Positions 1 through 7,598 of a DNA stretch of 64,000 nt are shown here, piece after piece. Origin of the DNA: Rhodobacter sp. (GTDB taxonomy: Bacteria > Pseudomonadota > Alphaproteobacteria > Rhodobacterales > Rhodobacteraceae); the NCBI GenBank assembly GCA_020250445.1, contig JADCEF010000020.1, positions 62,001 through 126,000 of the forward strand, given 5' to 3'. The position numbers were made by a program, and so were the translations under genes. The notes beneath the pieces were generated by a model, which had not been told where the DNA came from, searched no databases, and saw nothing but the letters and a program-made list of their open reading frames with translations. Each line of letters begins with the position of its first letter. Within the stretch, counting starts at the first letter, position 1.

Positions 1-648
1 CCGGCCCAGCGCGAAGTCCTGTCCTACAATTTCGAGGCAGAGGGCTTTCGTGTAGCGCAGGCCAGCAATGGCGAAGAGGCGCTGATGCTGGTCGAAGAAG
101 CTGCTCCGGATGTCATCGTGCTGGACTGGATGCTTCCCAATGTATCGGGAATCGAGGTGTGCCGCCGACTGAAGATGCGCCCCGAAACCCGGGGCGTTCC
201 GATCATCATGCTGTCGGCGCGGTCCGAAGAGGTGGACCGGGTGCGCGGGCTGGAGACCGGCGCGGACGATTACATGATCAAGCCCTATTCGCTGGTGGAA
301 CTGGTCGCACGGGTGCGCACCCAGTTGCGGCGCACCCGGCCTTCGGTGGTGGGGCTGGTTCTGACTTATGACGACATCCGCCTGGATTCAGAGACCTATC
401 GGGTCTATCGCGGCGACAAGGTGCTGAAACTGGGCCCGACCGAGTTCCGCCTGCTGGCAACCTTCATGGAAAAACCGGGCCGGGTCTGGAGCCGCGAGCA
501 ACTGCTGGACCGGGTCTGGGGCCGCGACATCTATGTGGATACGCGCACTGTGGATGTGCATATCGGCCGCCTGCGCAAAGCCCTGTGTGCCTTTGGCGGC
601 GATGATCCGCTGCGCACCGTGCGGGGCGCGGGCTATGCGCTGGGCTGA
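1..648 (+). CDS. phoB: Phosphate regulon response regulator PhoB, 5'-truncated by the window edge
   Basis: OmpR/PhoB-class response regulator that activates phosphate-starvation genes when phosphorylated by its sensor kinase. The reading frame is open from base 1, so only about the first 12-15 residues are missing. In the visible 215 residues, the receiver domain carries the phospho-acceptor Asp42 (VLDWMLPN), the conserved Ser72 (MLSAR) and Lys94 (YMIKPY). A winged-helix DNA-binding domain fills residues 120-215 and ends with the typical DVHIGRLRKAL recognition region and VRGAGYAL tail. Length and order fit full-length PhoB. A paralogous OmpR-type regulator is possible, but the domain sequence is closest to PhoB. 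Confidence 0.9.
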   Translation, partial: PAQREVLSYNFEAEGFRVAQASNGEEALMLVEEAAPDVIVLDWMLPNVSGIEVCRRLKMRPETRGVPIIMLSARSEEVDRVRGLETGADDYMIKPYSLVELVARVRTQLRRTRPSVVGLVLTYDDIRLDSETYRVYRGDKVLKLGPTEFRLLATFMEKPGRVWSREQLLDRVWGRDIYVDTRTVDVHIGRLRKALCAFGGDDPLRTVRGAGYALG

Positions 649-708
649 GATCTGCCAGGAGCGGCGCACCCGGAGGCTTTGGCGTGAAGATCGGACAGCA
701 CGGCGGCG

Positions 709-730
709 GGAAGGCCGTTCGTGGCCTTCC
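709..730 (+). terminator. Possible phoB terminator hairpin
   Basis: Perfect 8-bp inverted repeat (GGAAGGCC, loop GTTCGT, GGCCTTCC) 60 bp after the phoB stop and 108 bp before glcB. There is no T-run after the stem, so intrinsic termination is only a guess. It could equally be an mRNA 3' stabiliser. Confidence 0.35.
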
Positions 731-837
731 GCGCCGGGTGCAGACCCGCTGCATGATCAGCGCCATGCGCGGCCGGCGGTTGCGCCCAAGGTCGGGCCTG
801 CATAGGCTGGCGGGCGCGGCGAGGCAGGAGAGCGTTC

Positions 838-2991
838 ATGGCGGACCGGAAGACACGGCACGGGCTGCAGGTTGACACCACTTTGGCCAGCTTTGTCGAA
901 GACCGGGCGCTGCCGGGAACCGGGATTGCACCCGACGCATTCTGGGCGGGTCTGTCGGCACTGCTCCACGAGCTTGGCCCCGAAAACCGGGCGCTTCTGG
1001 CACGGCGGGAAGACCTGCAGGCAAAGATCGACGCCTGGCATATCGCGCATCGCGCCCAGCCACACGACCACGAGGCCTATAAGGCGTTTCTGCAGGAAAT
1101 CGGCTATCTGCTGCCCGAAGGGCCGGATTTTCAGATCGGGACCGGCCCCGCAGACCCTGAGATCGCCCTGGTTCCGGGGCCGCAGCTGGTGGTGCCGATC
1201 ACCAATGCGCGCTATGCCCTGAACGCCGCCAATGCCCGCTGGGGCAGCCTGTTTGATGCGCTTTACGGCACCGATGCCATGGGAAGCGCGCCGCCAAAGG
1301 GCGGATATGACCGGGGCCGTGGCGCGCGGGTTGTGGCGCGGGTTCGGGTCTTCCTGGACGAGGCTTTTCCCATCGCCGGCGGCAGCCATGCCGATGCCCG
1401 CCGCTACCATGTGCACAACGGCGCGCTGTTGGTTGACGATATGCCGTTGATGTCGCCGGAGAAGTTCGTGGGCTATCGCGGGCACCCCAAGGCCCCCGAT
1501 GCGGTTGTGCTGGTGAACAACGGGCTGCATGTGGACCTGGTCTTTGACCGCACCCATCCCATTGGCAGCCGCGACCAGGCGGGCCTGGCGGATGTGCTGC
1601 TGGAAAGCGCCATCTCCGCGATCATGGACTGCGAGGATTCGGTGGCCTGTGTGGATGCCGAAGACAAGGTTCTGGCCTATGGCAACTGGCTTGGCCTAAT
1701 GACCGGCACGCTGGAGGCCGATGTTGAAAAATCCGGGCGCATGATCCGCCGGAAACTGAACGAAGACCGCAGTTACACCGCGCCGGACGGCGGTGCGGTG
1801 ACGCTGAAGGGCCGCGCACTTATGCTGGTGCGCAATGTGGGCCATCTGATGACCAATCCGGCGATCCTGGACCGGGACGGCAACGAGGTGTTCGAAGGCC
1901 TGATGGACGCAGCAATCACCACGCTGATTGCCCTGCATGATCTTTCGCGCAACGGCGGCAATTCGGTGACGGGTTCCGTCTATGTGGTAAAGCCGAAGAT
2001 GCACGGGCCGGACGAGGTGGCCTTTGCCGACCGGACTTTCACGCGGGTCGAGCGTTTCCTGGGCCTGCCGCAGGACACGGTCAAGCTGGGCATCATGGAC
2101 GAGGAACGCCGCACCTCGGTGAACCTGAAGGAATGCCTTCGGGCGGCGCGGCACCGGGTTGCCTTCATCAACACCGGCTTTCTGGACCGGACGGGCGACG
2201 AGATTCATACCTCGATGGAAGCAGGCCCCTTCAGCCGCAAGGATTTCATCAAGCGCAAGGCCTGGATCACCGCCTATGAAAACCAGAATGTCGATATCGG
2301 GCTGGAATGCGGGCTGCAGGGCCGCGCGCAGATAGGCAAGGGCATGTGGGCGATGCCCGACCTGATGGCAGCCATGCTGGAACAGAAGATCGAGCACCCC
2401 AGGGCCGGGGCCACCTGCGCCTGGGTACCCAGCCCGACCGCGGCAACCCTGCATGCGCTGCACTACCACAGGATCGATGTCTTCGCCGTGCAGACCCGGC
2501 TGAAGGCCGGCGGCCGACGCGCCTATGTCGACACGGTGCTGGACATTCCGCTGGCCGCCTATCGCAAGTGGACCGATGAGCAGCGCCTGCGCGAGGTCGA
2601 GAACAATGCCCAGGGCATTCTGGGATATGTGGTGCGCTGGATCGATCAGGGGGTAGGCTGTTCCAAGGTGCCCGACCTGCAGAACGTCGCGCTGATGGAA
2701 GACCGCGCGACCTGCAGGATTTCTGCCCAGCACATCGCCAACTGGCTGCACCATAACGTTGTCACCGCAAAGGAGGTGATGGGCGTGATGCGCAAGATGG
2801 CGGCGGTCGTAGATGCGCAGAACGCAGGCGATCCGGCCTACCGGCCGATGGCACCGGCATTCGACGGGCTGGCGTTTCAGGCGGCTTGTGATCTGGTGTT
2901 CAAGGGCCGCGTTCAGCCTTCGGGCTATACCGAGCCGATTCTGCATGCGCGGCGCCTGCAGCTGAAGGCGCAGCGAAGGACCGCGCCCTGA
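838..2991 (+). CDS. glcB: Malate synthase G
   Basis: Condenses glyoxylate with acetyl-CoA to malate in the cytoplasm (glyoxylate shunt or glycolate use). The 717-residue length matches the large, monomeric G isoform (about 720) rather than the shorter A isoform. Visible family segments include [15 protein letters not shown], the [12 protein letters not shown] region, and [20 protein letters not shown] followed by [21 protein letters not shown] near the active site. The ATG at 838 has an AGGAG seven bases upstream. The gene stands alone, with no isocitrate lyase or glc operon beside it. Confidence 0.96.
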   Translation: MADRKTRHGLQVDTTLASFVEDRALPGTGIAPDAFWAGLSALLHELGPENRALLARREDLQAKIDAWHIAHRAQPHDHEAYKAFLQEIGYLLPEGPDFQIGTGPADPEIALVPGPQLVVPITNARYALNAANARWGSLFDALYGTDAMGSAPPKGGYDRGRGARVVARVRVFLDEAFPIAGGSHADARRYHVHNGALLVDDMPLMSPEKFVGYRGHPKAPDAVVLVNNGLHVDLVFDRTHPIGSRDQAGLADVLLESAISAIMDCEDSVACVDAEDKVLAYGNWLGLMTGTLEADVEKSGRMIRRKLNEDRSYTAPDGGAVTLKGRALMLVRNVGHLMTNPAILDRDGNEVFEGLMDAAITTLIALHDLSRNGGNSVTGSVYVVKPKMHGPDEVAFADRTFTRVERFLGLPQDTVKLGIMDEERRTSVNLKECLRAARHRVAFINTGFLDRTGDEIHTSMEAGPFSRKDFIKRKAWITAYENQNVDIGLECGLQGRAQIGKGMWAMPDLMAAMLEQKIEHPRAGATCAWVPSPTAATLHALHYHRIDVFAVQTRLKAGGRRAYVDTVLDIPLAAYRKWTDEQRLREVENNAQGILGYVVRWIDQGVGCSKVPDLQNVALMEDRATCRISAQHIANWLHHNVVTAKEVMGVMRKMAAVVDAQNAGDPAYRPMAPAFDGLAFQAACDLVFKGRVQPSGYTEPILHARRLQLKAQRRTAP

Positions 2992-3244
2992 TGCGCGGGG
3001 CGGCATCGCGGCAGGTTCCGCCGCCGCCCTGCCGGGCCGGGAAACAGGCCCTGCCTTGCGCCCCCGCCCCCTGTCCGCACGGTGCCAAAAGTGCCGCGCA
3101 GGGTGCTGCTGACCTGAAACGCGGCGTAAGGTCTTGTGAACAGGCCACCCTTGCAGCGGATTGTCCCGCAGGTACAACCGCCACCGGGCCGTGCGGCAGG
3201 CCCGGTTCTGCCTGGCAGACGCAAGGCATGGGAAGGCGGAATTC

Positions 3245-5062
3245 ATGTGCGGAATCGTCGGCATCCTGGGCAGGAACGAGGTTGCCCCCCTTCTGGTCGA
3301 GGCCCTGAAGCGGCTCGAATATCGCGGATATGACTCGGCAGGGATTGCCACGGTCAATGCCGGGCGGCTGGACCGGCGCCGCGCGGTGGGCAAGCTGATG
3401 AACCTGTCAGACCTGCTGGTCCATGCGCCGCTTGCGGGCAAGTCCGGCATCGGCCACACCCGATGGGCGACGCATGGCGCGGCGACGGTGGCCAATGCCC
3501 ATCCGCAGAAGGCGGGCGGCGTGGCCGTGGTGCATAACGGGATCATCGAAAACTTCCGCGAACTGCGCAGCGAACTTGCCGCCGCAGGCTGCGGCTTTGA
3601 ATCCGAGACCGATACCGAAACCGTGGCCCTTCTGGCCCGGATGCATCTGGACCGGGGCCTGTCGCCGGTCGAGGCGGCAAAACAGACCCTGACACGCCTG
3701 CACGGGGCCTTTGCCCTGTGCTTTCTGTTCGACGGTCAGGATGATCTGATGATCGCGGCCCGCAAAGGCAGCCCGCTGGCCATCGGGCATGGCGCGGGGG
3801 AGATGTTCGTGGGCAGCGATGCCATTGCCCTTGCCCCGATGACGGATCAGATCACCTACTTGGAAGAGGGCGACTGGGCGGTGCTTACCCGCGCCGGGGC
3901 CAGGATTTTTGACGCTGAAGGACGCAGCACCCACCGTACCCCGACCGCCATCCGGATCGATGCCACCCGGATCGAAAAGGGCGGCTACAAGCATTTCATG
4001 GCCAAGGAGATTGCCGAACAGCCGGTGGTCCTGGCCGATGCCCTGCGCCATTACCTGACAGCCGACGGACAGGCCCTGAACCTGCCGCAGGTGGACTTTG
4101 CCGGGGTGGACCGCCTGACGCTGGTGGCCTGCGGTACTGCCAGCTATGCCTGCCAGGTGGCGAAATACTGGTTCGAGCAGATCGCAGGCCTTCCGGTCGC
4201 GGTCGATATCGCGTCGGAATTCCGCTATCGTGAACCGCCGCTGTCCCCTGCCTCCTGGGCGGTGTTTGTCAGCCAGTCGGGCGAGACGGCCGATACGCTG
4301 GCCGCCCTGCGCCATACCCGCGACAAGGTGGCAAAGGTGGTCGGCGTGGTCAATGTGCCGACCTCATCCATCGCCCGTGAAAGCGACCTTGTGCTGCCGA
4401 TCCTGGCCGGGGTGGAGGTGGGTGTAGCCTCGACCAAGGCCTTCACCTGCCAGCTTCTGGTGCTGGGCCTTCTGGCGCTGAAGGCGGCGGCGGACCGGGG
4501 TCGGCTTGGCCCCGCTGCCCTGGCCGCGCATCTCAAGTCGCTGCGCCTTGTGCCCGGCCTGATGAACCACGCGCTGGGTCTGGCAGGCGATGTGGCCGCG
4601 ATTGCCGAAGATCTGGCCAAGGCGCAGGATGTGCTGTTCCTGGGGCGGGGGGCGATGTATCCGCTGGCCCTGGAAGGCGCGCTGAAGCTGAAAGAAATCA
4701 GCTATATCCATGCCGAGGGCTATGCGGGCGGCGAATTGAAACACGGTCCCATTGCGCTGATCGACGCCCGCGTGCCGGTGATCGTGATGGCCCCGCGTGA
4801 CGCCCTGTTCGACAAGACCGTGTCCAACATGCAGGAAGTGATGGCCCGTCACGGCCCGGTGCTGCTGATCTCGGACGCCCGGGGCGTGGCCGAGGCCGGA
4901 TCGGGTGTGTGGCGCAGCCTGACCCTGCCCGAAGTCGCGCCTCTTTGGGCCCCGATCCTTTACGCCATGCCCGCCCAGCTTCTGGCCTACCACACCGCCA
5001 CCGCCAAGGGCACCGACGTGGACCAGCCGCGCAACCTGGCAAAGTCGGTGACGGTGGAATAG
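3245..5062 (+). CDS. glmS: Glutamine--fructose-6-phosphate aminotransferase (isomerizing)
   Basis: Makes glucosamine-6-phosphate from fructose-6-phosphate and glutamine, the first step to UDP-GlcNAc for peptidoglycan and LPS. The frame is open further upstream, but the start must be the ATG at 3245: the glutaminase needs Cys2 (MCGIVGILG) as its N-terminal nucleophile after Met removal. This gives 605 residues, the usual length. Domain order is class-II glutamine amidotransferase (1-220), then two SIS sugar-isomerase domains (CGTASYAC, SQSGETADT), ending in the conserved KSVTVE tail. No glmS ribozyme core was recognised in the 253-bp upstream gap. Confidence 0.97.
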   Translation: MCGIVGILGRNEVAPLLVEALKRLEYRGYDSAGIATVNAGRLDRRRAVGKLMNLSDLLVHAPLAGKSGIGHTRWATHGAATVANAHPQKAGGVAVVHNGIIENFRELRSELAAAGCGFESETDTETVALLARMHLDRGLSPVEAAKQTLTRLHGAFALCFLFDGQDDLMIAARKGSPLAIGHGAGEMFVGSDAIALAPMTDQITYLEEGDWAVLTRAGARIFDAEGRSTHRTPTAIRIDATRIEKGGYKHFMAKEIAEQPVVLADALRHYLTADGQALNLPQVDFAGVDRLTLVACGTASYACQVAKYWFEQIAGLPVAVDIASEFRYREPPLSPASWAVFVSQSGETADTLAALRHTRDKVAKVVGVVNVPTSSIARESDLVLPILAGVEVGVASTKAFTCQLLVLGLLALKAAADRGRLGPAALAAHLKSLRLVPGLMNHALGLAGDVAAIAEDLAKAQDVLFLGRGAMYPLALEGALKLKEISYIHAEGYAGGELKHGPIALIDARVPVIVMAPRDALFDKTVSNMQEVMARHGPVLLISDARGVAEAGSGVWRSLTLPEVAPLWAPILYAMPAQLLAYHTATAKGTDVDQPRNLAKSVTVE

Positions 5063-5137
5063 GGCGGGGCTATCGCGTTCATTCTGAAAGAAACGGCACA
5101 AGCCACGGCTTACGGACGATCATGGTGCATCGGAATA

Positions 5138-5186
5138 ATGGTGCCGCATGAGGGACTCGAACCCCCGACCCCCTCATTACAAATGA
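5138..5186 (-). pseudogene. 3' fragment of a tRNA-Thr(TGT) gene
   Basis: Read on the minus strand, this contains the anticodon loop TTTGTAA (anticodon TGT), the 3' anticodon strand, variable loop, T-arm (GGGGG / TTCGAGT / CCCTC), 3' acceptor strand ATGCGGC and an encoded ACCA end. No matching 5' acceptor strand (GCCGCAT) or D-arm follows. Homology stops within the 5' anticodon stem, giving a 49-nt 3' half. Such 3' halves are typical footprints of tRNA-targeting integrases. It is not identical to the intact tRNA-Thr(CGT) 2 kb away, so the two do not form a simple attL/attR pair. Confidence 0.7.
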
Positions 5187-5278
5187 CAGGGGCTGGACGC
5201 CAACCCGCTTGATAACTAAGCTTTTTTCGTGCGCCAGCTTTTCGTTTCAAGGATGTTGCAAGAGTCGGTCAGCGTCGC

Positions 5279-5728
5279 TCACTTCAATTCGACGCCCTCG
5301 ATCTGGACGTACCACTTCGCCGCGTCGCGCAGTCCGTTCGTCTGCGCGCCCGTGAAGCGGCGGGCTTCCGTCTTTCTCCAGACCTCTCCATGATAAGGGT
5401 TGTCCGGGAGCACAGGATCATCCTTGATCGGATCATAACCGACCATCAGGTCGAGAACGCGAATTTCTGCCGCCGAAAAGGCTACCGCACCGGGGAACTC
5501 GTCAGAAGTGACGTAACCTGCTGGATCGACACTATCCTTGAGCATCAGCGCCTCAACCTCGACCGACATACCTTGCTGCGGCTCCGTTGATTTTGCGTAG
5601 AGGGCCGACGATATTCTGCGCCGACGCTGACCGCCGTTTTCGTCCCATACCAGATGATGCACGGGAACGCGCCGGATGATCTTGTCTTCGTCGCCTATTT
5701 CCGCTTCATCGTATGGTTGCACCGCCAA
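5279..5728 (-). CDS. Hypothetical protein, third gene of the tRNA-Thr island operon
   Basis: I do not recognise a named family for this 149-residue soluble protein. It has no signal peptide or membrane segment. An N-terminal stretch RRVPVHHLVWDENGGQRRRR is followed by QQGMSVEVEAL, a central hydrophobic AEIRVLDLMVGYDP and a C-terminal AAKWYVQIEGVEL. The likely start is TTG at 5728: a GGAGG sits 10 bases upstream inside the last codons of the preceding gene (…EVAGG stop), implying translational coupling. A GTG six bases further in is the alternative. The gap to the preceding gene is only 6 bp. Function unknown; probably co-expressed with the two genes above it. Confidence 0.75.
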   Translation of the reverse strand: MAVQPYDEAEIGDEDKIIRRVPVHHLVWDENGGQRRRRISSALYAKSTEPQQGMSVEVEALMLKDSVDPAGYVTSDEFPGAVAFSAAEIRVLDLMVGYDPIKDDPVLPDNPYHGEVWRKTEARRFTGAQTNGLRDAAKWYVQIEGVELK

Positions 5729-5734
5729 AGATTT

Positions 5735-6241
5735 TCAGCCTCCAGCCACTTCCTGGAGTTGCACTCGATCAGCCGCCAAAGCAGCAACCCATTCCGCGAG
5801 TTCGGCAAAGTCGGTCTGGATTTCGATCTCGTCTTCACTGTCGTTCAAAAGGTCCGCTCGGTATGCGACTACATCGTAAGGTCCCAAGACATCGACTTCT
5901 ATGTCGAACTCGTTCATGTGCCATTCAAGACGCATGGTGCCATTGGGCATTGGCACCAGTTGAGGTGCCGGAAGCGAACGGACGTAGAGCCTCTCGACCA
6001 GGTTGGCCGCAAACTGAGCGCAGGTGAACGAGACAGGGACGCCAGCATAGCCGTCCCAGCCTCTACGAAGCGAAGTCAACACGTCAAACTGCTTCTCAAG
6101 CTCATTAACCCACGCAGACCTCGGGTGTGCCACGCGAATGCGCGTTCCCCGCGCACTCAACGAAGAAACCCCGTCTGTGATCGCTCGGTAGTTGGGGATT
6201 TCGTCTTGGAAAGCAGTCGTGAAGTCAGGTTGTGCGTTCAT
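5735..6241 (-). CDS. Hypothetical protein with GWDG and LEW motifs, second gene of the island operon
   Basis: Acidic soluble protein of 168 residues with no named family that I can assign. It carries LRRGWDGYAGVPVS near residue 60 and MPNGTMRLEWHMNEFDIEV near residue 105. I recall this spacing from small proteins encoded beside TIGR04255 genes; this is recollection, not a search. The ATG at 6241 is preferred because it forms an ATGA overlap with the stop of the upstream gene and has GGGGGAAAG just before it. A start at 6256 would add five residues. The tight overlap implies a fixed ratio with the TIGR04255 protein and possibly a complex. Confidence 0.8.
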   Translation of the reverse strand: MNAQPDFTTAFQDEIPNYRAITDGVSSLSARGTRIRVAHPRSAWVNELEKQFDVLTSLRRGWDGYAGVPVSFTCAQFAANLVERLYVRSLPAPQLVPMPNGTMRLEWHMNEFDIEVDVLGPYDVVAYRADLLNDSEDEIEIQTDFAELAEWVAALAADRVQLQEVAGG

Positions 6242-7041
6242 TCGACTTTCCCCCATTTCCTCTGAGCCTCCTTGGTCGTAATCTCGCCAAAGCGGGTCAC
6301 GATTGCATCCCTCCCGGCTGCGAGAAACTCCATCGCTGCATCAATACCCGTTCCGGCTGGCTTACCCTTGAATGTCAACGACAGACGAAAGGCGCGCTGC
6401 TTTCCGTCTGCCGTCAGGACCGACTGTATCTGATGACTGAGACGAGCGAACGGTTTCCCATCTGCGCCCTTAATCACCTCGTTGAAACTCGTGTTCAAAG
6501 CCTCAACTTCGAACGTCCCACCATTCCACAGTTCGAACCAAGTGCCAGCATCAGAGAAACTCGCAACCGGAATGATGTTGATGTAAGCCACTTCCGCTTG
6601 GTTGATGTCCATCCGATAGGAAAAATCGGACTCGAAGTGAACACCCAATTTCCTGATACTCGCGTCAAAGGTTTCCGCGAGTCCCCCGAAACGCGGATAT
6701 GGTCTAGTATTGGGTTCCCGCCGCCAGTTTGTTAAGAAGCGGTCAGGCTGAAACTGGATCAGATGATTTTCGTCGTCAGACAGGAACCAAAGGCGACTGC
6801 CAACTGGAAATGCACCAATTTGGATGCGCGGTCCGGTCTGAGCACTTACCCCACCGAATGTCTCGAACTGCGGTTCAAGAGCCGGCAACTCCTGCACCAA
6901 AGGAAAATCTGCTCGGAACAAGTCCCACACCTTCATGGAGTGGACGGACGCGTAGCCCGGCACAGGCGCGAACTGCACGCCAAGGACCACCTCGTCCAGA
7001 GGTGGGTCGGTGAAGTCCGGCAGGTGGTCAGGTCGGCGCAT
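6238..7041 (-). CDS. TIGR04255 family protein, first gene of the island operon
   Basis: Protein of 267 residues matching the pattern I associate with TIGR04255: an N-terminal DPPLDEVVLGVQFAPV, a central RLWFLSDDENHLIQFQPDRF followed by LTNWRR, and DINQAEVAYINIIPV around residue 170. The family is uncharacterised and sporadically distributed. No signal peptide or membrane helix is visible. The ATG at 7041 follows an AGAGGGA ribosome-binding site. It leads an operon of three genes (ATGA overlap, then a 6-bp gap). Expression presumably starts in the 146-bp gap to tRNA-Thr, where I found no clear promoter. Confidence 0.82.
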   Translation of the reverse strand: MRRPDHLPDFTDPPLDEVVLGVQFAPVPGYASVHSMKVWDLFRADFPLVQELPALEPQFETFGGVSAQTGPRIQIGAFPVGSRLWFLSDDENHLIQFQPDRFLTNWRREPNTRPYPRFGGLAETFDASIRKLGVHFESDFSYRMDINQAEVAYINIIPVASFSDAGTWFELWNGGTFEVEALNTSFNEVIKGADGKPFARLSHQIQSVLTADGKQRAFRLSLTFKGKPAGTGIDAAMEFLAAGRDAIVTRFGEITTKEAQRKWGKVE

Positions 7042-7187
7042 GAAGTCCCTCTTAGAACCCTTGTAACCAAGGCAGAATCACGAAGCCAGCGGTAACTGCA
7101 CCTTGTAGCGAAAAATGCTTGACTCTTTCTTGAATGCGAGTCCGCATCGGCGACTCGGCAAGGGCGCTCGATCACAAATGTTTTTGA

Positions 7188-7263
7188 TGGTGCCCCAATC
7201 CGGATTCGAACCGAAGACCCCTTCATTACGAATGAAGTGCTCTGCCAGCTGAGCTATTGGGGC
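7188..7263 (-). tRNA. tRNA-Thr (anticodon CGT)
   Basis: Complete 76-nt cloverleaf on the minus strand with encoded CCA. Acceptor GCCCCAA pairs with TTGGGGC, followed by discriminator A and CCA. The D-arm is GCTC/GAGC. The anticodon stem CTTCA/TGAAG encloses loop TTCGTAA (anticodon CGT, threonine), and the T-arm carries TTCGAAT. It reads ACG codons. It forms the right boundary of the three-gene island. Confidence 0.95.
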
Positions 7264-7598
7264 GACGCGAGGTGTCGTTTAAACGACAGGTGTTCGCTGT
7301 GCAAGGTGGAATTGCGGCAGGCGTCCGGCCGCCGCTTCAGTCTTGCAAACCGGCGCTGTCTTGCAAGAAAACGCACATTTTTCCATGTGGTTAGCCCATA
7401 GGGGACGTACCTCGTAGCAAAAGGGGGGCCGATGCCGCTGCCTCCCGCAGACCCCGGGTTCTTCTGCGGGCACCGCCGGGTGATCGCGCACCTTGTCCCG
7501 GCAGATCAGCGCCGCATCAGCTTACCGCATGGCCCGAACGGGACCCGCGTTGTTGCAGGCGGTGTCCCGGTGCCGCTGCTTTCTGGCTTTGGCGCCGG
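7264..7598. other. Intergenic region upstream of tRNA-Thr and downstream of hemY
   Basis: No credible gene in 335 bp. It holds a perfect 16-bp palindrome (TGTCGTTTAAACGACA, 7273-7288), which overlaps the probable -10 region of the tRNA promoter, so it might be an operator. The remainder shows no recognisable terminator or repeat. Confidence 0.6.
7276..7304 (-). promoter_or_regulatory. Probable tRNA-Thr promoter
   Basis: On the minus strand, a TTGCAC -35 (7299-7304) and a TAAACG -10 (7276-7281) are separated by 17 bp, and the -10 lies 12 bp before the tRNA 5' end. The spacing is ideal but both hexamers are imperfect. The -10 is embedded in a 16-bp palindrome. Confidence 0.4.

Larger units (their letters stand above)
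5138..7187. mobile_element. Putative small genomic island between a tRNA-Thr fragment and tRNA-Thr(CGT)
   Basis: Three overlapping minus-strand genes without housekeeping roles lie between a truncated tRNA-Thr(TGT) 3' half and an intact tRNA-Thr(CGT). The interval looks visibly lower in GC than the flanking glmS and hemY genes. No integrase, transposase or exact direct repeat was found, so any mobility functions have been lost or lie elsewhere. The island call rests on context and composition. The alternative is an old, immobile accessory insertion. Confidence 0.45.

Noticed and set aside
2992-3244. glmS ribozyme in the glmS leader
   Set aside because: No ribozyme core was seen, and this ribozyme is known mainly from Gram-positive bacteria.
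1696-3546. 616-codon open frame on the minus strand opposite glcB and glmS
   Set aside because: High-GC antisense shadow: it spans two well-supported plus-strand genes and their gap and has no recognisable domain.
5138-5222. A complete tRNA-Thr(TGT)
   Set aside because: No 5' acceptor strand complementary to ATGCGGC and no D-arm exist next to the 3' half; only a fragment is supported.
5138-7263. The two tRNA-Thr sequences as an exact attL/attR pair
   Set aside because: They share only general tRNA conservation and differ in acceptor, T-arm and anticodon, so they are not duplicated att sites.
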